Source: PALSA-693 sp963834725
GTDB lineage: Bacteria > Actinomycetota > Acidimicrobiia > Acidimicrobiales > Palsa-688
Length of the DNA stretch: 64,000 bases
Assembly (NCBI GenBank): GCA_963834725.1
Contig: CAWICN010000001.1
Span: 2,666,001 to 2,730,000 of the forward strand
Direction of reading: 5' to 3'
Positions 1 to 8,067 of the stretch are shown piece after piece. A program made the position numbers and the translations under genes. The notes below the pieces were generated by a model. The model had not been told where the DNA came from. It saw only the letters and a list, made by a program, of their open reading frames with translations, and searched no databases. The first letter of the stretch is position 1. Each line of letters starts with the position of its first letter.

Positions 1-1022
1 TCTGATTCCCTGTCTTCACCATTTGGGTCTTCACCATTTGGGTCTTCACCATTTGGGTCTTCACCATTTGGGTCTTCACCATTTGGGCCGGCACCATTTG
101 GGGCGGTCCCGCCGCTGCTGCGGGTCAGGAGATACCAACCGTCACGGCTCACGGAACTGGCCACATATCCCGCCTCCATGGCGGCACCCATCGTCTCCCC
201 CAGGGCCTCACGCCAGGCGTGCGCCTTCCCCGGGTCCGCGGTGCGCATCGCCGCGATATCCGCAGGGACCTGGCACAGAACCGCGCCCGAGTTCACCGCC
301 GATCCGTCGGTGTTCATCGACGCCGGTGTCTCATCCGGGCCGACCGCCAGGAGAACCGTGCCGCCGAAGGGCGGCCGGCCAGGCTCAGCACCTTCGCCAA
401 GCTCACGTTCGGTCGAAGCGCCCTCGCTGGCCGCGACCACGCGGGGGGCGTCCAGTTGCCAGCTGACCGCACAGCGATCGCTGCGGTCACCGGCGTTGAC
501 CCCGTCCTGCATCTCGCCATAGAAGTCGACGAAGTAGGAGACCGCGATGGCTCCGAGCTTGACCAGGTTGAACCGGGCATTGGCCCGAACGAGCGGATCG
601 AAGGTCCACGTGACCTCACGGATGCCGTGGCTGAGCGCCCACGCCCGCTGATGCTGCTTGAGCGCGAAGCCCACCCCCGACCCCCGCGCCGCCCGGGCCA
701 CTCCGGTGATGTGGGAATGCAGCGAGAGCCGCCGCTCATCAAGGGCGAGAAACGCGACCGACGCCCCGACCAGGTCGGCGCCGGCCCACGCCCCGGCCGC
801 GTAGTTGCCGGTGTAGACCAGGGCCTGGATCAAATCTCCGGAGACGGGCATTGGCCCGCCTGTTACCGCCCATACGTCCGAGAACAGCTCAGCCGTGCGG
901 CGCGCCTCGGACACGTCGAGGAGCAGGCCCATTTCGACCCCCGCCACCTGAGCTGCGGCCGATGCCCTCCCCCAGGCGGTGCGGGCGGCGCGAACGGCGC
1001 GCTCAGAGAGTGGCTCTGACAT
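1..1022 (-). CDS. GNAT-superfamily acetyltransferase-like protein, 3' end beyond window
   Basis: This reading frame opens with ATG at 1022 (MSEPLSERAVRAA...) and stays open to the left edge, so the C-terminus is missing. The segment VARAARGSGVGFALKQHQRA has the acetyl-CoA-binding loop pattern of GNAT proteins. The following WTFDPLVRANARFNLVKLGA resembles the conserved block of the predicted acetyltransferases of COG3375. The substrate is unknown. The last visible ~35 codons are a low-complexity tail of Pro-Asn-Gly-Glu-Asp repeats encoded by six 15-bp units, which is unusual for this family. The next gene upstream on the same strand ends only about 30 bases away, at 1055. The family call is by motif resemblance only. 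Confidence 0.75.
   Translation of the reverse strand, partial: MSEPLSERAVRAARTAWGRASAAAQVAGVEMGLLLDVSEARRTAELFSDVWAVTGGPMPVSGDLIQALVYTGNYAAGAWAGADLVGASVAFLALDERRLSLHSHITGVARAARGSGVGFALKQHQRAWALSHGIREVTWTFDPLVRANARFNLVKLGAIAVSYFVDFYGEMQDGVNAGDRSDRCAVSWQLDAPRVVAASEGASTERELGEGAEPGRPPFGGTVLLAVGPDETPASMNTDGSAVNSGAVLCQVPADIAAMRTADPGKAHAWREALGETMGAAMEAGYVASSVSRDGWYLLTRSSGGTAPNGAGPNGEDPNGEDPNGEDPNGEDPNGEDRES
12..101. repeat. six tandem 15-bp units (PNGED repeat in the GNAT gene)
   Basis: Five identical copies of GTCTTCACCATTTGG lie head to tail at 12-86, followed by one diverged copy at 87-101. On the minus strand each unit is five codons (Pro-Asn-Gly-Glu-Asp), so copy-number change keeps the frame. 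The array lies at the end of the visible part of the GNAT gene. Confidence 0.95.
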
Positions 1023-1054
1023 CACCGTCGCCACGACCGCTTGTTAGGGGTCCA

Positions 1055-2017
1055 CTAAAGGTTGACATGACCCGGGGGTAGCAGCGTGAGCGCGGCAAGC
1101 ACGGCGGCCGCGACGACCGACGTCACCGCCACCGTGGCCAACTCGATCCCGGGGCCGGCGGTGCGACGGGCGGCGATCGAACGGTCCAAACCCAGGGTCA
1201 CCACCGCCCCGGTGATCATTCCACCCAGATGGGCGCGCCAGTCAATGGCCGTCGACGCAAATCCGATCACGAGATTGATCACGATAAAGGCCAGGATGGT
1301 GCGGATCTCCCAGTGCCGGCGGCGGGCCAGTACGAAATAGGCTCCCATCAGCCCGAAGATGGCCCCTGACGCTCCAAGGCCCAGCTCGTTGGCGTTCGAC
1401 AGCAGGTATGAGCCGACCGATCCGCCCAGAGCCGACAGCAGGTACACGATGATGAATCGGCCCTTGCCGAGCTCGGCTTCCACCGGGCTGCCGATGATCG
1501 CCAGGGTCAGCATGTTGAAAAGGATGTGTTCGATGTTGGCGTGAAGGAACGGGGCCGTAAAGAGGCGGTACCACTGGCCGTGGTGCACTGCCGCGGGCCA
1601 CATGGCGAACCGGCATTCGGCGAGGTTGCCACACGGATACCCACCCCCCCGGTACGCGTAGAGGCCGGCGTGGCTCACCATCTCCCAGATGTAGACGGCG
1701 ACGTTGATCACGATGAGGGTGAGGACAACGGGGGTGACCCTGGTGTTGCCCAGCCGACCCCGGGTGGCCGGCCGCCACCGCGTCACCGGTGCGCGTTTGC
1801 TGTCCTGATGGACGCATCGAGCGCACTGCCACCCGACCGGGGCTTCGCGCATGCACTCGGGACAGATCGGTCGCCCGCAGCGCCGGCAGACGGAGCCTGC
1901 CGTCCGGCTGGGATGGATGTAGCACCCGGGCGCCGGAGGCGTCGGGGGTGTGGGGGGGCCGGGCTGCACGGTTCCATCCTGACCGACCAGGACGTCGGGC
2001 GCCCGCCACGAGGGCAC
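1055..2017 (-). CDS. rhomboid-family intramembrane serine protease with N-terminal zinc finger
   Basis: The protein cleaves substrates within the membrane. An N-terminal B-box-like zinc motif (C-x2-H ... CRRCGRPICPECM ... CARC) precedes about six hydrophobic segments. The catalytic serine lies in GASGAIFG and the catalytic histidine in WRAHLGG; the HGQWYRLFTAPFLH stretch in the first loop is also typical of rhomboids. Length (~320 aa) fits actinobacterial rhomboids with a zinc finger. The frame is open upstream into the histidine phosphatase gene, but no sensible start lies there. GTG at 2017 was chosen, and GTG at 1969 is an alternative. Only 41 bases separate it from the upstream phosphatase gene, so the two are probably co-transcribed. 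Confidence 0.88.
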   Translation of the reverse strand: MPSWRAPDVLVGQDGTVQPGPPTPPTPPAPGCYIHPSRTAGSVCRRCGRPICPECMREAPVGWQCARCVHQDSKRAPVTRWRPATRGRLGNTRVTPVVLTLIVINVAVYIWEMVSHAGLYAYRGGGYPCGNLAECRFAMWPAAVHHGQWYRLFTAPFLHANIEHILFNMLTLAIIGSPVEAELGKGRFIIVYLLSALGGSVGSYLLSNANELGLGASGAIFGLMGAYFVLARRRHWEIRTILAFIVINLVIGFASTAIDWRAHLGGMITGAVVTLGLDRSIAARRTAGPGIELATVAVTSVVAAAVLAALTLLPPGHVNL

Positions 2018-2058
2018 CCTCGCCAGTGGAGGGAACCCCCGGGGAGCGGCCGGCGGGG

Positions 2059-2655
2059 CTAATCGGGCGACGGCACCATGTTCCAGTGGCACAGCACCCT
2101 GAGCCCCCTGAACCAGCCCAGCTCGCTCCACGCAGCGGTATCGAGCAATAGCCGGCTGGCCACATCGACGTCCTGCTCCAGCCAGCGGGCCGCCAGCACC
2201 CGGCTGAAGTGGCCGTGGCCGATTACGGCGATCCGGGTCGCCCCCGAGCGCAGCAGCCTGTCGACCACTCGATCGGCCCGGGCGACCACCTCGGCGGCCG
2301 TCTCCCCGCCTGGCCACGGGCCGGCCCAGATGCTCCATCCCGGCGAGCGTTCCTGTATCGCGCTGGACGTCAGGCCCTCGAAATCGCCGTAATCCCATTC
2401 GACCAGGTCCCTGTCAATGCGTATCGGCTCAACCCGCACCGGCTTCAGGCCGGCCAGCTCGGCGGTGCGGCGGGCCCGGACGCGTGGGCTGCACAGGACC
2501 AGATCAAAGTGCGTGCCCGCCAGCACGGCCCCGAGGTGAGCGGCCTGACGCTCGCCTGCCGGGGTCAGGTCCAGCTCGGTGCGGCTGGTGTGCCGGCCCG
2601 AGCGGGACCATGCGGTCTCGGCATGGCGGATGATGACGATCGCTGGCTCGGTCAG
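2059..2655 (-). CDS. histidine phosphatase (phosphoglycerate mutase-like) family protein
   Basis: The N-terminal phosphate-binding motif reads RHAETAWS, the family's RHGE(T) box. The second catalytic histidine sits in VIGHGHFSRVLAARW. ELDLTPAGERQA and LCSPRVRARRTAE are the other signature blocks. Substrate is unknown; related actinobacterial enzymes act on sugar phosphates or similar small phosphoesters. The RHAE box lies upstream of the first ATG/GTG/TTG in frame, and a stop lies shortly before it, so the only start that keeps the active site is a CTG (2655). This means either a rare CTG start or a base error near 2650-2700, where the sequence contains short near-repeats. Confidence 0.8.
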   Translation of the reverse strand: MTEPAIVIIRHAETAWSRSGRHTSRTELDLTPAGERQAAHLGAVLAGTHFDLVLCSPRVRARRTAELAGLKPVRVEPIRIDRDLVEWDYGDFEGLTSSAIQERSPGWSIWAGPWPGGETAAEVVARADRVVDRLLRSGATRIAVIGHGHFSRVLAARWLEQDVDVASRLLLDTAAWSELGWFRGLRVLCHWNMVPSPD

Positions 2656-2742
2656 CCGCCCGGCCGGCCCGGCCTCCGAACTGTCCGGCCTCAGAACTGT
2701 CCCGCCTCAGAAACGCCCGGACTCCGAAAGGCGCGGGATGGG

Positions 2743-3576
2743 TCAGGCGTCGCGGCGCTCGAGCAGCACGAATGCGGCGGCAAGCACAATCGCCGTGAAC
2801 GCGACCAGGATCCCGAATCCGGCCCACGCCGGAAGGGTGTGCGCGTCGCGAACGATGATGGCCACCTGCTGGCCCGCGTTGGTCGGCCACCAGCGCTCTA
2901 TCGGATTCGACCACGACGAGGGAAGGGCGGCCGCAATACCGGGCAACACCAGCAGGATGGCCACGATGCTCCCGATTGCGGCCGCGGCATGCCGCAGCAG
3001 CACCCCCAGCGCGCTCCCGAGCACACCGAGGACCGCCACGTAGAGCCCGGCTCCCACGACCGCCCGCAGCACGTCGTGCCCCCCGAGCGTGGTGGACGGA
3101 GCGTTCCCGTGGATGAGGGCCTGGCCCAAGAGGAAGGTGACAAAGGCGATGATCTCGCCGGCGACCAATGCCACGGCCGCCCAGACCAGGATCTTGGCGG
3201 CGAGGAAGCGGGTGCGCTTGGGCACCGCCGCCAAACTGGTCCTGATCATGCCGGTCGAGTATTCGCCGGTTACGACCATGACGCCGAGGATGGCGAAGGC
3301 CAGCTGGGCGATGGCCAGGCTGCGGATGCTGCGGTCGGCGGGATTCCAGTTTTGACGGATGGTCGGATCGGTGGCGTAGTGGTGGGCCGAGATACCGCTG
3401 ACCAGAGCGCCAATCCCGATACCGAGGAACGCCGCCACTATCAGCGCCCAGTAGGTGGAACGGACCGACCGCAGTTTCGTCCACTCGGAACGCACCGCGT
3501 CGAGGAAGGTGGCCGGCCGGTACGCCCGTCTCCTGGTGGGCGCCGGCGCGGTGTCGACGGCGGCAGTGGAGGCCAC
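2743..3576 (-). CDS. ABC-2 type transporter permease
   Basis: The 277-residue protein has about six hydrophobic segments and the ABC-2 pattern: a cytoplasmic start (RSEWTKLRSVRSTYW), a first membrane helix, then a conserved VVTGEYSTGMIRTSLAAVPKR loop, as in bacitracin/lantibiotic-type exporters. It begins with GTG at 3576, directly after the stop of the ATPase gene (3577), so the two are translated as a pair and form the membrane and motor halves of one exporter. The transported compound cannot be read from sequence. Confidence 0.88.
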   Translation of the reverse strand: MASTAAVDTAPAPTRRRAYRPATFLDAVRSEWTKLRSVRSTYWALIVAAFLGIGIGALVSGISAHHYATDPTIRQNWNPADRSIRSLAIAQLAFAILGVMVVTGEYSTGMIRTSLAAVPKRTRFLAAKILVWAAVALVAGEIIAFVTFLLGQALIHGNAPSTTLGGHDVLRAVVGAGLYVAVLGVLGSALGVLLRHAAAAIGSIVAILLVLPGIAAALPSSWSNPIERWWPTNAGQQVAIIVRDAHTLPAWAGFGILVAFTAIVLAAAFVLLERRDA

Positions 3577-4491
3577 TTACGCCACCGCCCCGCTGGCGTG
3601 GTAGTCCACGCTGTCGCTGGTGAGCTCCATGAACGCCTCCTCCAGAGATGCCTTCTGCGGTGTCAACTCGTGCAGGACGACGCCGTTGGCGGCAGCCAGC
3701 TCCCCGATTGCGGCGGCGTCCATCCCGAGGACCTCGATCGCCCGTTCGGTCTGTGGCCGAACCTTCGCACCGGCGCCCTGCAGCAGAGCGACCAGCTGGT
3801 CGACCTGAGGTGAGCTCACCCTGACCGAGCGCTGGGAGCTGGCCTCGATGAAGTCGGTAACCCCCTCGTCACGGATGAGGCGGCCCCGGCCAATAACGAT
3901 GAGGTGATCCGCGGTGAGCGACATCTCGCTCATGAGATGGCTGGAGACCAGGACCGTGCGGCCCTCGCCGGCAAGAGCGCGCATGAGGGTGCGAACCCAC
4001 ACGATGCCCTCAGGGTCGAGCCCGTTGACCGGCTCGTCGAACATCAGCACGGCCGGATCGCCAAGCAGCGCAGCCGCGATGCCCAGCCGCTGCCCCATTC
4101 CCAGGGAGAAACCGTTCGCCCGGCGGCGAGCGACGGACTCCAGTCCGACGATCTCGAGCACTTCCTTGACCCGCCTGGCCGGGATGCCGTTGCTCTGGGC
4201 CAGGCACAGGAGATGGTTGTAGGCGCTGCGCCCGCCGTGCATGGCCCTGGCATCGAGGAGGGCGCCCACCTCGCGCAGGGGGGCAGCCAGGTCCCGGTAG
4301 TGTTTGCCGGCGACCTTGACCTCACCCCTGTTCGGATGGTCGAGCCCGAGGATCAGCCGCATGGTCGTGGTCTTGCCGGCTCCGTTCGGGCCGAGGAAGC
4401 CGGTCACCATCCCCGGCCTCACGTCGAAGCTCAGATCGTCCACGGCTGTCGTCGCCCCATAGCGTTTCGTGAGATTTCGAGCTTCTATCAT
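3577..4491 (-). CDS. ABC transporter ATP-binding protein
   Basis: This is the nucleotide-binding subunit of the exporter whose permease follows without a gap. Walker A is GPNGAGKTTT, the signature is FSLGMGQRLGIA (S-L-G-M-G instead of LSGGQ, common in this subgroup), Walker B is VLMFDEPVNGLDP, and the switch histidine is in VSSHLMSEM. The ~305-aa length includes a C-terminal extension found in drug/antibiotic-resistance type ATPases. ATG at 4491 was chosen over an upstream in-frame start because GGAGG lies just before it and the domain begins at once (MIEARNLTKRYG). Confidence 0.92.
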   Translation of the reverse strand: MIEARNLTKRYGATTAVDDLSFDVRPGMVTGFLGPNGAGKTTTMRLILGLDHPNRGEVKVAGKHYRDLAAPLREVGALLDARAMHGGRSAYNHLLCLAQSNGIPARRVKEVLEIVGLESVARRRANGFSLGMGQRLGIAAALLGDPAVLMFDEPVNGLDPEGIVWVRTLMRALAGEGRTVLVSSHLMSEMSLTADHLIVIGRGRLIRDEGVTDFIEASSQRSVRVSSPQVDQLVALLQGAGAKVRPQTERAIEVLGMDAAAIGELAAANGVVLHELTPQKASLEEAFMELTSDSVDYHASGAVA

Positions 4492-4729
4492 CGGGCCTCC
4501 TGATGGGCGGCACTCCTGGCGGCGGCACTGGGCCGCCACGCTCGTTGATCCTTATCCTCGGCGAAATCAGAGCGGGCGCACATCCGGCTCGGGGTGTATT
4601 GACCCTCCTCCGCCGGATGGACCGCGCAGCTCGCCCGACGGCATCAGTACTCCACCGAGAGTACGACCTGCCGGTCGCCCGCCCCAGTCAATTGCCCGGA
4701 GCGGGCCGAGACCGGACGGATCAGCGGAA

Positions 4730-5677
4730 TCAGTGAAAGATGAGCTGATCGACCGCCATGGCCCCGAAGAGAAGGGTGACATAGGTGATCGACCATTGAA
4801 AGAGGCGCATGGCCCGGGCCTGGCTCGGCCCTCGCCACAGCTCGAACGCGAGCAGGCAGAACACCGCTCCGAGCAGCCCGGCGCTGGTCCAGAAGATCGG
4901 CCCCATCCTGGCTATCCAGGCGAACAGCAACGAGGCGGCCACCACCAGGACCGAATATCCGCAGATCTGGGCGGCCGTGCTCTTGAAGCTGGCCACGACC
5001 GGCATCATCGGCACCTTGGCCGACCGATAGTCGTCGCGGTACCTGATGGCCAGAGCCCAGAAGTGCGGAGGCGTCCACACGAAGATCAGGGCGAACAGCA
5101 CCACCGGTGTCCATCCGAGGGACCCCCGCACCGCGGCCCAGCCGACCAGGACCGGCACCGCGCCGCGGCGCCCCCGATCACGATGTTCTGCCTCGAGGTC
5201 CGCTTGAGCCAGATGGTGTAGACGAACACGTAGAACAAGGTGGCGCTCACCGCCAGGGCCGCCGAGAGCAGGTTGACCGCCGCCCACAGCTCGGCGAAGG
5301 CGATCACCTCGAGCGCGATCGGCGAAGACCAGAGCGGCCATCGGGGAGATGATCCCGGTGACGAGCGGCCGTCCCCGGGTGCGACGCATGACCGCGTCGA
5401 TGTCGCGGTCCACGACCATGTTGAGCGCGTTGGCTCCGCCGGCGGCCAGCGTGCCGCCCACCACCGTCGCCGCCATCAGCGACCATGACGGCAGGCCTCG
5501 GGCCGCCACGATCATGGTCGGCACCGTGGTCACGAGCAGGAGCTCGACGATGCGCGGCTTGGTGAGGGCGACGAAGCCCTTGAGGCGCCGACCGACCGAG
5601 ATGTCGCCAGACCAGCTCGGGCCGGTGGCCGTGGCAGCCACCGGGGTCGGGCTCTTGCTCACCGCAGTCGACATCAC
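4730..5677 (-). CDS. ctaB: protoheme IX farnesyltransferase (heme O synthase), with two compensating frameshifts
   Basis: CtaB adds a farnesyl group to heme B to make heme O, the precursor of heme A for aa3-type cytochrome oxidase. The polyprenyl-binding motif NMVVDRDIDAVMRRTRGRPL and later WTPPHFWALAIRYRDDY are clear, and the membrane-segment pattern fits. Between about 5165 and 5328 the frame is displaced. The expected sequence (IAFAELWAAVNLLSA... IWLKRTSRQNIVIGGAA) sits in another frame, so an extra base near 5328 and a missing base near 5165 scramble about 53 residues, including a conserved cytoplasmic loop. Both lesions are in GC-rich repeats, so assembly error is possible; if real, the enzyme is probably inactive. 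It is divergent from ctaA. Confidence 0.85.
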   Translation of the reverse strand: MMSTAVSKSPTPVAATATGPSWSGDISVGRRLKGFVALTKPRIVELLLVTTVPTMIVAARGLPSWSLMAATVVGGTLAAGGANALNMVVDRDIDAVMRRTRGRPLVTGIISPMAALVFADRARGDRLRRAVGGGQPALGGPGGERHLVLRVRLHHLAQADLEAEHRDRGRRGAVPVLVGWAAVRGSLGWTPVVLFALIFVWTPPHFWALAIRYRDDYRSAKVPMMPVVASFKSTAAQICGYSVLVVAASLLFAWIARMGPIFWTSAGLLGAVFCLLAFELWRGPSQARAMRLFQWSITYVTLLFGAMAVDQLIFH

Positions 5678-5797
5678 CGTGGAGCCTACGGGAGGCGGCC
5701 CTCAGCCAACAAAGCGGGCCTCAGCCAACAAAGCGGCCTCGTCCCCGGGGGCGGCCGGGCCCGCCCCGGGTGGGACCCGAGGCGGCGCGGTCGTAGC

Positions 5798-6824
5798 ATG
5801 GTGGGCATGCCGCCCGGGACGGGGTTCGCTGCTGGCCTGGCGCGCCGCTGGCGCGCCTGGCAGGTGTCGCCCCGGAGCTTCCAGCTGGTGGCGGCAATGG
5901 CGGTCTGGGCGCTCGTGCTGACGATCGTCTCCGGCGCGGCCGTCCGGTTGACCGGGTCGGGCCTCGGCTGCCCGGACTGGCCCAACTGCACCCGCTCGGA
6001 CGTGGTCGCCCCCCTGCAGTTCCATGCCTGGGTCGAGTTCGGCAACCGGCTGATCAACGCCGCGGTGACGATCGCGGCGCTGGGCGCCATGGTGGCGGCC
6101 CTCCGCCGAGCGCCCCGGCGCCGGGACCTGACCTGGCTGTCGATGGGGCTCGTCGTCGGGTTGGTGGCCGAGGTGGCGCTGGGCGCCATCGTGGTCGACT
6201 TCCGGCTGGCCCCCGGCCTGGTCACCTCCCACTTCCTGCTCGGGATGATCTTTCTCGCCGATGCGGTGATCCTGCACCAGCGCGCCCGCCTTCCCGACCA
6301 GGCCGGACCTGCTTCTGAGTCGCCGGCCACCGTCCCTCCGAAAGTATGGCTGGTCGGCTCCACTCCGTTGCTGCTCGCCCGGATCCAGCTCGCGGCCACC
6401 GCCGTCGCCATTGCCCTCGGGACGGTCGTGACCTCCACCGGCCCTCACGGCGGGGCTCCGGGCACTCCGCGGTTCCATTTCTCGCTGCACGCGGTCGCCC
6501 AGCTGCACGGCACATCCGTGGAGCTGCTGCTCGGCGTTACCCTGCTGACCGTGTGGAGCCTGGCCCGCAACCAGGCACCAGCGGGTGTGATGCGCGCGCG
6601 CGGAGATCGTGCTCATCGCCATGGCGGCCCAGGCGGCCGTCGGCTACACCCAGTACTTGAACGGAGATCCCGTCGGGCTGGTCGCCCTTCATGTCGGCGG
6701 GGCCGCCATCCTGCTCGTCGCGGTCCTCCGGTTCTACCTTGGCCTGGCGGCGTATCCTCCGGTTACCGCGGGGCGGGCGCCGCCGACCGGTGACGCCGAA
6801 CCGTCCCTGCTGCCGATCACCTGA
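5798..6824 (+). CDS. ctaA: heme A synthase (COX15/CtaA family), one frameshift near the 3' end
   Basis: CtaA oxidises heme O to heme A in the membrane. The protein has the signature RLTGSGLGCPDWPNC (paired Cys after a Gly-rich loop), heme-ligand histidines in FHAWVEFGNRLIN and TSHFLLGM, and second-half counterparts FHFSLHAVAQLHG. At about 6593-6603, in an alternating GC run, the frame slips. The true end (IAMAAQAAVGYTQYLNGDP... with the last ligand His in LVALHVGGA) continues in the +1 frame and stops at 6824; unshifted, the frame would run to 6793 as junk. Dinucleotide slippage or a sequencing error are both plausible. It is divergent from ctaB, the preceding pathway step. Confidence 0.87.
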
Positions 6825-6829
6825 CTGCC

Positions 6830-7123
6830 ATGCCGACTGCCTCCCCCGTCGAGATCAAAGAGCCGGACATCGCCGAGGTCACCGATCTCGACCGTCCGTG
6901 GAAGGTCCTGGTCTGGAACGACCCCATCAACCTGATGTCGTATGTCGCGTTCGTCTTCCAGAAGCTGTTCGGCTACAGCAAGGAGAGGGCCCACCAGCTG
7001 ATGCTCGATGTGCACTACAAGGGCAAGGCGGTGGTGTCGCACGGCCCGAAGGAGAAGGCGGAACTGGACGTGTTCCGTCTCCACGAGCACGGCTTGTGGG
7101 CGACGATGGAGCACGACAGCTGA
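6830..7123 (+). CDS. clpS: ATP-dependent Clp protease adaptor ClpS
   Basis: ClpS delivers N-end-rule substrates to ClpAP/ClpCP. The 97-residue protein has the core WKVLVWNDPINLMSYVAFVFQKLFG, with the N-D-x-x-x-M/T pocket that reads the N-terminal residue, followed by the helix and strand (HQLMLDVHYKGKAVV) that contact the Clp chaperone. It starts six bases after the corrected ctaA stop and overlaps the following DUF2017 gene, the usual actinobacterial pairing. Confidence 0.95.
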   Translation: MPTASPVEIKEPDIAEVTDLDRPWKVLVWNDPINLMSYVAFVFQKLFGYSKERAHQLMLDVHYKGKAVVSHGPKEKAELDVFRLHEHGLWATMEHDS

Positions 7124-7593
7124 GCCCCCTGCTCCCCCGCCGGCTGGTCCGGCGTGACCGTCAGGGTGGGTACATCCTGCGTCTCAGCGCGTCCGACCGG
7201 GAGCTGCTCCGTCAGCTGGCGCCCCAATTCGGTGCCATGCTCGACGAACCGGAGCAGCCGGTCCTCCGGCGGCTGTTCCCGCCGGCCTATTCCGAGCCGG
7301 CCTACCAGGAACAGGAGGAGGAGTACCGCCGGCTGATGCAGGAGGACCTGGTGAGCCGGCACCGGGAGGAGCTGGATCTGCTGAGATCCACCGCCGACGC
7401 CGACCATCTCACCGAGGAGGAGATGCTGGCGTGGACCCGGGCCCTCAACAGCGTGCGGCTCGTGCTCGGCACCTTCCTCGACGTCCAGGAGGGAGACGAG
7501 GCGCGCCGGCCGGTCAGCCCGGAGGAGTCGCTGTATCACTGGCTCACCCACCTCCAGGGCGAAGCCATCGACGCCCTCGCCGGCGACGCGTGA
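7096..7593 (+). CDS. DUF2017 family protein
   Basis: The ~165-residue protein has the DUF2017 pattern: LRLSASDRELLRQLAPQF, then LRRLFPPAYSEPAYQEQEEEYRRLM, then a helical end with EEMLAWTRALNSVRLVLGT and SLYHWLTHLQGEAIDAL. Function is unknown, but this family is found next to clpS in many actinobacteria, which suggests a link with regulated proteolysis. No ATG is available. GTG at 7096, overlapping the end of clpS by 28 bases, gives the expected length, and the overlap implies translational coupling. Confidence 0.87.
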   Translation: MGDDGARQLSPLLPRRLVRRDRQGGYILRLSASDRELLRQLAPQFGAMLDEPEQPVLRRLFPPAYSEPAYQEQEEEYRRLMQEDLVSRHREELDLLRSTADADHLTEEEMLAWTRALNSVRLVLGTFLDVQEGDEARRPVSPEESLYHWLTHLQGEAIDALAGDA

Positions 7594-7613
7594 GCCTTGG
7601 GGGTCCCCCCGAT

Positions 7614-7649
7614 CCGGTAAGCCAGACTGCCAACCGGTAAGCCAGACTG
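7614..7649 (+). repeat. two 16-bp direct repeats at 20-bp period
   Basis: CCGGTAAGCCAGACTG occurs at 7614-7629 and again at 7634-7649, just before the ATG at 7657. It overlaps the position expected for the ribosome site of the F420 enzyme gene. It may be a regulator site or a simple duplication. Confidence 0.8.
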
Positions 7650-7656
7650 ATCTGCC

Positions 7657-8067
7657 ATGGACCTCCACGAAGCGTTGGACTTCCTAAGGGCCAATCACCG
7701 TTCGGTGCTCGTGACCCGGAAGCGCAATGGCGACCCGCAGATGTCTCCGGTTGTTCACGGGGTCGACGGCCAGGGCCGCATCGCCATCTCTACCCGGGAG
7801 CCCGCCTACAAGGTGCGTAACCTTCGGCGGGATCCGAGGGCTACCCTTCTCGGCCTCAACGACGGGTTCTTCGGACGGTGGGTTCAGGTAGAAGGTACCG
7901 CCGAGCTGATCTCGCTCCCAGAGGCCATGGAGCCGCTTGTCGACCTCTACCGCCAGATAGCGGGGGAGCACCCGGACTGGGAGGATTACCGGGCCGCCAT
8001 GGTGCGAGAGCAGCGGTTGATCGTGGCGCTGACCCCGACGTCGGCCGGACCGAACCGGGCCGGGTGA
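7657..8067 (+). CDS. PPOX-class F420-dependent oxidoreductase
   Basis: This is a small split-barrel flavin/deazaflavin reductase. The 136-residue protein has the family layout: DFLRANHRSVLVTRKRNGDPQMSPV with the buried strands, ISTREPAYKVRNLRRDPRATLLGL for the phosphate-binding R/K-rich segment, then the dimer strand WVQVEGTAELISL. The K-V-R-N-L-R-R-D-P motif is typical of F420-binding actinobacterial members. The substrate is unknown. Its TGA overlaps the GTG of the hydrolase gene (GTGA), so the two are translationally coupled. Confidence 0.9.
   Translation: MDLHEALDFLRANHRSVLVTRKRNGDPQMSPVVHGVDGQGRIAISTREPAYKVRNLRRDPRATLLGLNDGFFGRWVQVEGTAELISLPEAMEPLVDLYRQIAGEHPDWEDYRAAMVREQRLIVALTPTSAGPNRAG

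Noticed and set aside
12..101. CRISPR array
   Set aside because: Units are directly adjacent, identical and in frame with a gene; there are no spacers. No CRISPR array or cas gene was seen anywhere in the window.
2209..3813. Long plus-strand frame opposite the ABC and phosphatase genes
   Set aside because: High-GC shadow frame; the minus strand carries clear family motifs and this frame has none.
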